A stretch of 40,054 bases of DNA from Gemmatimonadota bacterium. Its GTDB lineage: Bacteria; Gemmatimonadota; Gemmatimonadetes; Gemmatimonadales; GWC2-71-9. This document shows, one piece after another, positions 33,433-40,054 of the stretch. The translations under genes and the position numbers were made by a program. A model generated the notes under the pieces. The model was not told where the DNA came from. It searched no databases and saw only the letters and a program-made list of their open reading frames with translations. The DNA lies in contig QHUC01000003.1 in the NCBI GenBank assembly GCA_003221045.1, positions 1 through 40,054 on the forward strand, in the 5' to 3' direction. Each line of letters begins with the position of its first letter. Positions within the stretch are counted from its first letter, which is position 1.

Positions 33433-34614
33433 ATGAAGCTCGCCCTGTTCGTCGCCTGTCTCATCGTCGCGCCCCCCTCCGGCGCCGCCGCGCAGAAGCC
33501 CGAGCGCGCCCGCGATTTGGGCGTCCCCTTCGAGGGCACCCCGGGCCCGCTCGATGCCATCACGGACGTCGGGGGCGTCGAGGTCGGTCACCGCACCCTC
33601 ATCGTGGGGAGCGGCAAGCTGGTCGTGGGCAAGGGGCCCGTTCGGACCGGCGTGACCGCGGTGTTTCCCCGCGGCAAGGGCTCCGACGACCCCGTGTTCG
33701 CCGGGTGGTTCACGATGAATGGCAACGGCGAGATGACCGGGACGACCTGGGTCGAAGAATCGGGATTTCTGTGGGGGCCGGTGCTGATCACCAATACGCA
33801 CTCGGTTGGAGTGGTGCGGGACGCGGTGATCGAGTGGATCGTCGGCAAGGGCCGCATGCACAGCGACGAGTGGTCGCTTCCCGTCGTCGCCGAGACCTGG
33901 GATGGTGGCCTCAACGACATCAACGGCTTCCATGTCACCAAGCAGGATGCCTGGGCCGCGATGGACAGCGCGCGTGGGGGGCCGGTGGCCGAAGGCAGCA
34001 TCGGGGGCGGCACCGGCATGGTGTGCAACCGCTTCAAGGGCGGGATCGGTACCGCGTCGCGGCGCGTTCCGGGAGAGGGCTACACGGTCGGTGTGTTGGT
34101 GCAATGCAACTACGGCGGCCGCGCCCCGCTGCGCATCGCCGGCGTACCGGTTGGCCGCGAGATCACCGATTTGCTGCCCTGCCGAGCTCCGTGTGGTGGC
34201 ACGCGCAGTGATGCGAACGCGCGGCTCGCACAAGATCTGGGCTCCATCATTATCGTCGTGGGCACCGACGCGCCGCTCCTCCCGCACCAGCTCAAGCGGA
34301 TCGCGCGGCGGGCAGTGCTCGGCGTCGGCCGGTTGGGCGGGCTGGCGTCGAATTCCTCCGGTGACATCTTTATCGCGTTCTCGACCGCCAATCCCCAGGC
34401 ATCGCGCGATACCGGCCTGGCCCGCGTGACGATGGTCGCGAACGATCAGATCACCCCGTTGTTCGAGGCGACGATCCAGGCCACCGAAGAGGCGATCGTC
34501 AACGCCATGGTCGCCGCCCGTACGATGACCGGCGCCGACGACCTCACCGTGTACGCCCTTCCGCACGACCGGCTGCGGGAGATCCTCAAGAAATACAACC
34601 GGCTGAATCCGTGA
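33433..34614 (+). CDS. P1-family peptidase (DmpA / L-aminopeptidase-D-esterase), secreted
   Basis: ATG 33433 gives a 393-residue product with a clear signal peptide (MKLALFVACLIVAPPSGAAAQ); the upstream in-frame codons from 33373 add only a proline-rich stretch. The family pattern is complete: DAITDVGGVEVGHRTL, TGVTAVFPRG, ITNTHSVGVVRDA, GSIGGGTGMVCNRFKGGIGTASR, and LGSIIIVVGTDAPLLPHQLKR. P1 enzymes self-cleave before the serine of the last motif; G270-S271 is the probable site, with S271 becoming the nucleophile. They release N-terminal D- or L-residues or beta-amino acids from small peptides. The gene overlaps the Rieske oxygenase gene by 4 bases, and a permease gene follows. Confidence 0.92.
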   Translation: MKLALFVACLIVAPPSGAAAQKPERARDLGVPFEGTPGPLDAITDVGGVEVGHRTLIVGSGKLVVGKGPVRTGVTAVFPRGKGSDDPVFAGWFTMNGNGEMTGTTWVEESGFLWGPVLITNTHSVGVVRDAVIEWIVGKGRMHSDEWSLPVVAETWDGGLNDINGFHVTKQDAWAAMDSARGGPVAEGSIGGGTGMVCNRFKGGIGTASRRVPGEGYTVGVLVQCNYGGRAPLRIAGVPVGREITDLLPCRAPCGGTRSDANARLAQDLGSIIIVVGTDAPLLPHQLKRIARRAVLGVGRLGGLASNSSGDIFIAFSTANPQASRDTGLARVTMVANDQITPLFEATIQATEEAIVNAMVAARTMTGADDLTVYALPHDRLREILKKYNRLNP

Positions 34615-35723
34615 GTTCGACGTCCCGCAACGGCGCCTTTCCCCGGCTCAAAGCGGCCGACCTGCGAATCGCCCCGCTCGCCCGTGCCGAAACGATCCCG
34701 TCGGCCTGGTACACCGACCCGCGGTTCCACGCGCTCGACCGGGATGCCGTCTTCGCGACTACCTGGCAGCACGTAGGCGACGTCCGACAGCTGGCGCGAC
34801 CCGGCGATCACATCGTCACCGACGTCGCGGGCGAGCCGATCATCGTGGTGCGGGGGCAGGACGGCGAGCTGCGTGCCTTCTACAACGTCTGCCGCCATCG
34901 GGGCGGGCCGCTCGCCATGAAGGACGGCAACGCCGACATGCTCATCTGCAAGTACCACGGCTGGACCTACCGGCTGGACGGGATGCTGCGTGGGGTGCCG
35001 CACTTCAATCGCGTGGAACTGTTCGACAAGCGGAATTATGGCCTCACGCCCGTCCACCTCGCCGCGTGGGAAGGGCTGCTGTTCGTGAGCCTGGCGGCGC
35101 GTCCCAAGCCGGTCGAGACCTATCTCGCAGGCATACGGGAGCGGATCGCGCCGACCCGCATCGGCGAGCTGACATTCGCGCGGCGGATCGAGTACGACGT
35201 GCACGCGAACTGGAAGGTGTACGTCGACAACTACCTGGAGGGCTACCACGTCCCTTACGTGCACCCCGAGCTGTATTCCCTGTACGACTACGAGGGCTAT
35301 GTCACCGAGGTGCACGACTGGTACTCGGTGCAGGTCGGTCCGCTCACGGGCGACCGCAACGTCTACACCGCGGGAGGTGGGGAAGGGCTGTACTACCAGG
35401 TGTTCCCCAACCTGATGCTCAACGTGGTCCCGGGGCGCCTGCAGTCGAACGTGGTGATCCCCACCGCTTCCGACCGCTGCAAGGTGATCTTCCGCTATTA
35501 CTACGACGATGTCGAGTCGCCCGCGGCCCGCGCGCGGATCGAAGAGGACATTGCGTTCTCTGACCGCGTGCAGACCGAGGACGCGGAGATTTGCGAGCGC
35601 GTGCAGCAAGGCCTCGGCTCCCGGGCCTATGACAAGGGCCGCTTTTCCGTCCGCTTCGAGGAAGGCGTCTACCACTTCCAGAACCTCCTGAAGAACGCTT
35701 ACCGAAGCTGGCGCAAGCGCTGA
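34611..35723 (+). CDS. Rieske non-haem iron oxygenase, alpha subunit (ring-hydroxylating/amine-demethylating type)
   Basis: The 370-residue protein has a Rieske [2Fe-2S] site with C94-x-H96 (NVCRHRGG) and C113-x-x-H116 (CKYHGW). The catalytic domain starts NWKVYVDNYLEGYHVPYVHPEL, where H213 and H218 are the likely mononuclear iron ligands, with a later Asp in the EEDIAFSDR region as third ligand and D206 as bridge. No beta subunit, ferredoxin or reductase gene is adjacent, which fits alpha-only enzymes such as those that hydroxylate or demethylate betaines and cholines. The GTG start overlaps the peptidase stop by 4 bases and its stop shares a base with the permease ATG. The substrate is likely what the permease imports, but this is inference. 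Confidence 0.9.
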   Translation: MSSTSRNGAFPRLKAADLRIAPLARAETIPSAWYTDPRFHALDRDAVFATTWQHVGDVRQLARPGDHIVTDVAGEPIIVVRGQDGELRAFYNVCRHRGGPLAMKDGNADMLICKYHGWTYRLDGMLRGVPHFNRVELFDKRNYGLTPVHLAAWEGLLFVSLAARPKPVETYLAGIRERIAPTRIGELTFARRIEYDVHANWKVYVDNYLEGYHVPYVHPELYSLYDYEGYVTEVHDWYSVQVGPLTGDRNVYTAGGGEGLYYQVFPNLMLNVVPGRLQSNVVIPTASDRCKVIFRYYYDDVESPAARARIEEDIAFSDRVQTEDAEICERVQQGLGSRAYDKGRFSVRFEEGVYHFQNLLKNAYRSWRKR

Positions 35724-37072
35724 TGCCGGATCTCAAGCGCCAGCTCGGGCTCCTCGACTCGACGATGATCAACGTCGGGACGATCGTCGCGTCGGCCATC
35801 TTCATCGTTCCGAGCGTCATCGCCGCCACCTTGCAGGCGTCCGTGCCGTCCGTCCTGGTGTGGGTGGTGGGCGGCGTCGTGTCGCTGCTCGGCGCGCTGG
35901 CCGTCGCGGAGCTCGGGGCCGCGATGCCCAAGGCGGGCGGGATCTACGTCTACCTGAGCGAGGCCTACGGCCCGGTCTGGGGGTTTCTCTATGGCTGGTC
36001 GAGCGGGGTCGTGATAAACCCCGCTTCGATCGCCGCGATCGGGTTGGGCTTCGCGACCTATTTCGGATTCTTCGTTCACCTGGGAGACGCAGGAATCAAG
36101 GCGGTGGCGGTGGTCTCGATCATCGCGCTCACCGTGGTCAACTCGCTCGGCGTGCGCCTCGGCGCCATCACCCAGAACGTGCTCACCCTCACCAAGATCG
36201 GGCTGGTGACCGCGTTGATCGTGGTGGGGTTCGTGCTCCCGGGAGGCAACCTCGCGAACTTCGCCCCGCTCTGGTCCGACGCGCCGTTGGGGCAGGAGAT
36301 CGCCTCGTTCGGCGTCGCGCTCGTGGCGGTGCTGTGGGCCTACGATGGATGGATCGAGAGCACGTACGTCGGAGGGGAGGTCACGGACCCGGGCCGCAAC
36401 CTGCCACGCTCCATGATCCTGTCGACGTTCATCGCGATCGCACTGTACTGCCTGGTGACGGCATCGTTCGCCTACGTGCTGTCACCGGCGAAGATGGCGG
36501 CATCATCCCTCGTGGCATCAGACGCGGCGCAAGTCACGCTCGGCCGCGCGGGTGCGGGATTCGTGGCTGTCGCGATCATGGTCGCCACGCTGGGATCGAA
36601 CAACGGTATCGTGCTCACCGCCGCGCGCGTGCCGTATGCGATGGCACGGGACGGGCTGCTCCCGCGGTGGTTGGCCGGCGTTCACCCACGCTTCCTTACG
36701 CCCGTGCCATCGCTCGCGGTGCAGTGCGCCGTCTCCGTCGCGCTCACGTGGATCTCGACCGAGCCGTCGTGGAAGAACGTCTACAACCGGCTGTTCACGT
36801 ACGTCGTCCTGGCGGAATTCGTCTTCTACGCCATGTCGTGCGGAGCGGTGATCCGGCTACGCCGCAAGGCGCCCGATCTGGTTCGACCGTACCGTGCCTG
36901 GGGGTACCCGGTCACCCCGATCGTCTTCATCCTGTTTTCGCTCTGGCTCGTGTTCAACACCGCCAAAGAGCAACCTGGCGACACGGCGATGAGCGCCCTG
37001 CTGATACTGGTGGGATTACCGCTCTACTGGTGGCAGCGCGCGGGCGCGCGCCGCCTGAAAACCGCTTCGTAG
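35723..37072 (+). CDS. APC-superfamily amino acid permease
   Basis: The 449-residue integral membrane protein has about twelve hydrophobic segments. It begins LKRQLGLLDSTMINVGTIVASAIFIVPS, in which the Gly-rich break of TM1 binds the substrate backbone, followed by VAELGAAMPKAGGIYVYLSEAYGP, the classic APC signature of TM2-3. It is of the LAT/YjeH-like size without accessory domains. It imports amino acids or amines, or exchanges them. ATG 35723 lies within the stop of the Rieske gene. Together with the secreted P1 peptidase and the oxygenase it suggests a chain of extracellular release, uptake and oxidation of an amine-containing compound. Confidence 0.9.
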   Translation: MPDLKRQLGLLDSTMINVGTIVASAIFIVPSVIAATLQASVPSVLVWVVGGVVSLLGALAVAELGAAMPKAGGIYVYLSEAYGPVWGFLYGWSSGVVINPASIAAIGLGFATYFGFFVHLGDAGIKAVAVVSIIALTVVNSLGVRLGAITQNVLTLTKIGLVTALIVVGFVLPGGNLANFAPLWSDAPLGQEIASFGVALVAVLWAYDGWIESTYVGGEVTDPGRNLPRSMILSTFIAIALYCLVTASFAYVLSPAKMAASSLVASDAAQVTLGRAGAGFVAVAIMVATLGSNNGIVLTAARVPYAMARDGLLPRWLAGVHPRFLTPVPSLAVQCAVSVALTWISTEPSWKNVYNRLFTYVVLAEFVFYAMSCGAVIRLRRKAPDLVRPYRAWGYPVTPIVFILFSLWLVFNTAKEQPGDTAMSALLILVGLPLYWWQRAGARRLKTAS

Positions 37073-37080
37073 CATCCCCC

Positions 37081-39528
37081 CTACTCGTCGTCCGACCCCG
37101 GTTTCTTGAGCTGCTCGAGCGCCGCGTCGACGTCTTTCTTCGTATCGGCGTACTTGAGCGCGCTCTCGATCGCCGGCAGGCGCGGCACGCCGGGCTGGCG
37201 CGGCAGCGTGAACCGAAAGGCCTCGACCGCCCAGCGCCGCACGGCGGGGCGCGGGTCGTCCAGATGTGCGGTGAGCACGTCGAAGGCGTGCCCGCTCCCT
37301 CGCGCGGCAAGCGCCGCGAGGACGTGCGCCGGATAGCGACCGGTGCCGAGGAGCGCCTCGACCTGAGGTATGGCGCTTGAGTCATCGGTTTGGGCCACGA
37401 TGCGGTAGGCGGCTTCGCGGATGACGTCCTGGTAGGACGGCGTCGCGAGTCCCCAGGCAACCGCGCTGTCGCGCGCCCTGGAGTCGGAGTGCGCCAGCGC
37501 CGTGAGCGCGGCTGCCCGCACCCCGTAGCTTGAGTCGGTGCGGAGCGTCGCCCGCGCGAGCTCGGCGGCTTGTGCGCCGCCGATCTGTCCGAGGGCCGTG
37601 ATCGCGGCGCGACGGACCTGCGCCGAGGTGTCTCGGAGCGCCGACGCCAGGGGCATCCGGCCGGCGGCGGAGAAGCCCGCCAGCGCCTCCGCGGCCCCGG
37701 CCCGGCTGAGATAGTAATCGGCCGACGTGGCGGCCCAGGCGAGCGCCGCGCCGGCGGCCGTGTCGGCGGTCCGCTTGGCCAGCTGCTCGATCGCCCATTC
37801 GCGGTTCCACAGGTCGGGATCCCGACGCAGCTGGGTAGCGAGCCAGGCCGTAGGCTGATCGAATGTCAGCTCCTTTACGGTCGTATTCCCGTCGTCGAAC
37901 ACCACCATCGTCGGCGGTCCGGAGAGGTCCGGGATTTCGATCGTCTGCTCGCGGGCGTCGAGCTCCGCGCGCCGTACGACGTCACCCCGCGCAGTCCCGA
38001 CGCGCACCGTCACGGGCATGTGGAACGCAGCAGGCGTCTCGAACTTGATCCCCCCCTTCGTTGTGTCGGCCTTACCGGAGTCGGACTGGGTCTGCTTCAC
38101 GGTCAGCGTGAGCTTCCGCGCCGTGGTGTCGTAGGCCGCGGTGACGATGAACTGCGGATGGCCCGCCCCGTACATCCACTGCTCCCAGAACCAGGCGAGG
38201 TTCTCGCCGGTCGCGTCGAGCACCGCCTGCCGCAGGTCGTCCGTCGTCGCGTTCCGGAGGGCATGCCGCGTGAGATACAGATGAATGGACGCCCAGAAGC
38301 GCTCCGGACCCAGGTAACGGAGCAGCATCCGGAGGACTAGGGCGCCCTTGGGATACACGTTGTTCGAGCCGAGCGCGGCGAGTGGCATGCGGCGCCGCTG
38401 GTCGACCTGGAGATACTGGCGGTACTCGTCGAGATAGTAGTCATCCTCGACGTGGGGGCCGAGCTTGGCGCGCCAGTACTGCCCCGGGAGGAATTCGGCG
38501 AACCCTTCGTTGAGCCACATGTTCGCCCAGTTCTCGAGCGTGACGTAGTCGCCGAACCACTGATGCGCCAGCTCGTGCGGAATGAGGATCCACTGGTACC
38601 ACGGACGGTCGAGATACGCGCGCTCGTCGGGTAGCCAGTCCACGAGCGTGGTCGCGCTCACGTTCTCCATGCCGCCGAAGAAATCCGCGACCGTGGTCTG
38701 CGCGTACTTGGGCCAGGGATACGGGACGCCGGTGAGCCGCGAGTAGACGTCGATCATGTCGGGCGTGACGCCGAACAGACGCCGGGCGCGCGCCGAATCG
38801 GCGCGATACACGTAGTAGTCCACGGGAATGCCGCGCCACTGGTCGGTCAGCTTCACGAGCGGGGCCACGATGAGCGATACCAGATACGTCGAGCTCGGCT
38901 GATCCTGGCGCCATGTGACCGTGCGCACACCGCCCGGACTCCTGCGGTCGGCCACGAGCCGACCGTTCGAGACGACCGTGTACTCGGCGGGCACGGTGGC
39001 GACCAGCTCCCAGGTTGTCTTGTCATTCGGGTAGTCGTACGTCGGGAACCAGAAGTGATTGTTCTCGTCCTCGCCCTGGCTCCAGATCTGCTGCGGCCGG
39101 TGCTCCTGGCCATCGGGCTTGATGAAGGTCAACCCGCGACCATTGTCGATGCGGGCATGATACTCGATGGTGAAGCGCAACGTGTCGCGGAAGGCGAGGG
39201 CGCGGGCCGGGTAAACGACCAGCGTATCGCCATGCGGCGCACTGCGGAGTGCCGCTCCGCGCGCGTCGACGACGCGGGCGACGGCCAGTCCCTTCCCGGC
39301 GTCGAGCACTACGGAATCGAGGCCGGGACGGAGCGCCAGGAGCGTGGTCGTCACGCGGCCGTCGAACGACGTCGAGTCCCAATCGAAGTTCCGGACCTCG
39401 ATCCGCTGATGCACGAGGTCGTAGTCGTGCGATCGGGAGTACGCATCGTTGGCCATCCGCTCCGCGTTCGACTGGGCAGCGGCGGCGGCGGGGGCGAAGA
39501 GGAGCAGAGCGGCGAAGAGTAAGCGCAT
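37081..39528 (-). CDS. M1-family zinc aminopeptidase with C-terminal HEAT repeats, secreted
   Basis: The 815-residue protein has a signal peptide (MRLLFAALLLFAPAAAAAQS). Residues 30-230 are the N-terminal beta domain, then the thermolysin-like domain with GGMEN (285-289, exopeptidase motif), HELAH (H318, E319, H322) and third zinc ligand E341 in NEGFAEF. Residues about 600-810 are alpha-helical HEAT-like repeats with many WA-x-x-A and VRRAAITALGQIGG patterns, which replace the usual M1 C-terminal domain and may cap the active site or bind partners. The enzyme trims N-terminal residues from peptides outside the cytoplasm. Codons between 39528 and 39822 are open but lie in the divergent promoter region and next gene. 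It starts 81 bases from the divergent DinB-like gene. Confidence 0.93.
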   Translation of the reverse strand: MRLLFAALLLFAPAAAAAQSNAERMANDAYSRSHDYDLVHQRIEVRNFDWDSTSFDGRVTTTLLALRPGLDSVVLDAGKGLAVARVVDARGAALRSAPHGDTLVVYPARALAFRDTLRFTIEYHARIDNGRGLTFIKPDGQEHRPQQIWSQGEDENNHFWFPTYDYPNDKTTWELVATVPAEYTVVSNGRLVADRRSPGGVRTVTWRQDQPSSTYLVSLIVAPLVKLTDQWRGIPVDYYVYRADSARARRLFGVTPDMIDVYSRLTGVPYPWPKYAQTTVADFFGGMENVSATTLVDWLPDERAYLDRPWYQWILIPHELAHQWFGDYVTLENWANMWLNEGFAEFLPGQYWRAKLGPHVEDDYYLDEYRQYLQVDQRRRMPLAALGSNNVYPKGALVLRMLLRYLGPERFWASIHLYLTRHALRNATTDDLRQAVLDATGENLAWFWEQWMYGAGHPQFIVTAAYDTTARKLTLTVKQTQSDSGKADTTKGGIKFETPAAFHMPVTVRVGTARGDVVRRAELDAREQTIEIPDLSGPPTMVVFDDGNTTVKELTFDQPTAWLATQLRRDPDLWNREWAIEQLAKRTADTAAGAALAWAATSADYYLSRAGAAEALAGFSAAGRMPLASALRDTSAQVRRAAITALGQIGGAQAAELARATLRTDSSYGVRAAALTALAHSDSRARDSAVAWGLATPSYQDVIREAAYRIVAQTDDSSAIPQVEALLGTGRYPAHVLAALAARGSGHAFDVLTAHLDDPRPAVRRWAVEAFRFTLPRQPGVPRLPAIESALKYADTKKDVDAALEQLKKPGSDDE

Positions 39529-39598
39529 GCAGCAATCTAGCCTGGACGGAAGCCGCTTTCCGATGCAGAATTCGGCGGCCGCCACCATGCCCTTCACA

Positions 39599-39603
39599 GG
39601 AGA
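39599..39603 (+). promoter_or_regulatory. Ribosome binding site of the DinB-family gene
   Basis: AGGAG ends 6 bases before ATG 39610 and supports that start. Confidence 0.6.
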
Positions 39604-39609
39604 TTCCAC

Positions 39610-40054
39610 ATGAGAGGTACGTTCGGCACCATCCTGCTCGCCGTCTGCGTGCTGCCCGCGGCGAGCGCCGCGCAAGCCCAAAACCCCGTCTCGAACGCGC
39701 TCCGGGCCTCGGAGCAGCGCCAGGAAAAGAGCATCGTCGCTGCCGCCGAGGAGATGCCGGCCGACAAGTACGGTTTCAAACCCACCCCGGCACAGATGAG
39801 CTTTGGCAAGGTGGTCGCTCATCTGATCGCGGAGGGAAACTATGAACTCTGCAGCGCCGCGTCCGGCCAGAAGGCTCCGGAGGTTGGGAAGTTCGACGAA
39901 TCCGACCCCAAGGACAAGCTCGTGGCTGGCTTGAAGGACTCTTTCAAGTTCTGCGAGACCGCGTTCGCGCAGTTGCAGGACGCGCAGCTCGCCGATAGCA
40001 CGCCGTTCTTCGGCGGCCGCAAGGTCACACGCGCGCTGGCCGTCTTGGTCACGG
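39610..40054 (+). CDS. Secreted DinB-family protein, N-terminal part
   Basis: Open from ATG 39610 to the window edge (148 codons, truncated). It has a signal peptide ending near SAAQAQN, then a helical bundle: ASEQRQEKSIVAAAEEMPADKYGFKPTPAQMSFGKVVAHLIAEGNYELCS. The pattern of a helix with E-E-M-P-x-x-K-Y-x-F-x-P-T-P followed by H-L-I-x-x-N-Y is that of the DinB-like superfamily, whose members are four-helix bundles that often bind a metal ion through histidines. The first metal-site His is probably the H of AHL; the others would lie beyond the edge. DinB-like proteins with signal peptides are common in this kind of genome but their role is not known. Confidence 0.8.
   Translation, partial: MRGTFGTILLAVCVLPAASAAQAQNPVSNALRASEQRQEKSIVAAAEEMPADKYGFKPTPAQMSFGKVVAHLIAEGNYELCSAASGQKAPEVGKFDESDPKDKLVAGLKDSFKFCETAFAQLQDAQLADSTPFFGGRKVTRALAVLVT

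Overview
The window is high-G+C bacterial DNA, densely packed, with many start/stop overlaps of 1, 4 or 8 bases. The gene content suggests a soil or sediment member of Gemmatimonadota or a relative: several secreted or lipid-anchored metallo- and serine peptidases (M13, M1, S9, P1), a choice-of-anchor P protein, a DUF4397 lipoprotein, an RsbRST stressosome module, and a PD40 propeller fused to a CehA-type hydrolase. This placement is inferred from content; no rRNA or tRNA gene is present to confirm it.

Layout. Positions 2-268 hold the C-terminus of a UDP-GlcNAc 2-epimerase. Positions 644-2124 encode two exported proteins, ended by a good intrinsic terminator. Positions 2388-7461 form one tightly coupled operon: rsbR, rsbS, rsbT, an RsbX/SpoIIE-type phosphatase, a sigma-54 activator with a degenerate receiver domain, and a TPR protein. 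This stressosome wired to a sigma-54 activator, with no RsbU/V/W or sigma-B nearby, is the most notable system here. Positions 7593-10200 hold a divergent pair, a dimethylarginine-hydrolase-like enzyme (minus) and a Tat-exported amidase (plus). They are followed by 3-methyladenine glycosylase I (minus) and a plus-strand run to 16487: quinone oxidoreductase, YVTN-type beta-propeller, M13 peptidase, an SDR gene with an internal deletion, and a DUF4397 lipoprotein.

Positions 16459-19888 (minus) are a coupled S9 peptidase, hotdog-fold thioesterase and nitronate monooxygenase set. Positions 20032-28581 (plus) carry aminotransferase, aldehyde dehydrogenase, second aminotransferase, CoA-transferase A and B, and a PD40-CehA hydrolase. 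The first five read as a route from an amino acid through a semialdehyde and an acid to a CoA ester. Both aminotransferases carry an unusual four-cysteine insert at the same place. A TPR/GWxTD-like secreted protein (minus) and a benzoate-CoA-ligase-like enzyme (plus) follow divergently.

Positions 31916-32511 are a small decayed mobile element: imperfect inverted repeats at its ends, two similar hairpins, and the 5' part of an IS200-type transposase gene. After it come a CPBP protease (minus), a P1 peptidase / Rieske oxygenase / APC permease operon (plus), an M1 aminopeptidase with HEAT repeats (minus), and the start of a secreted DinB-family protein (plus) cut by the window end.
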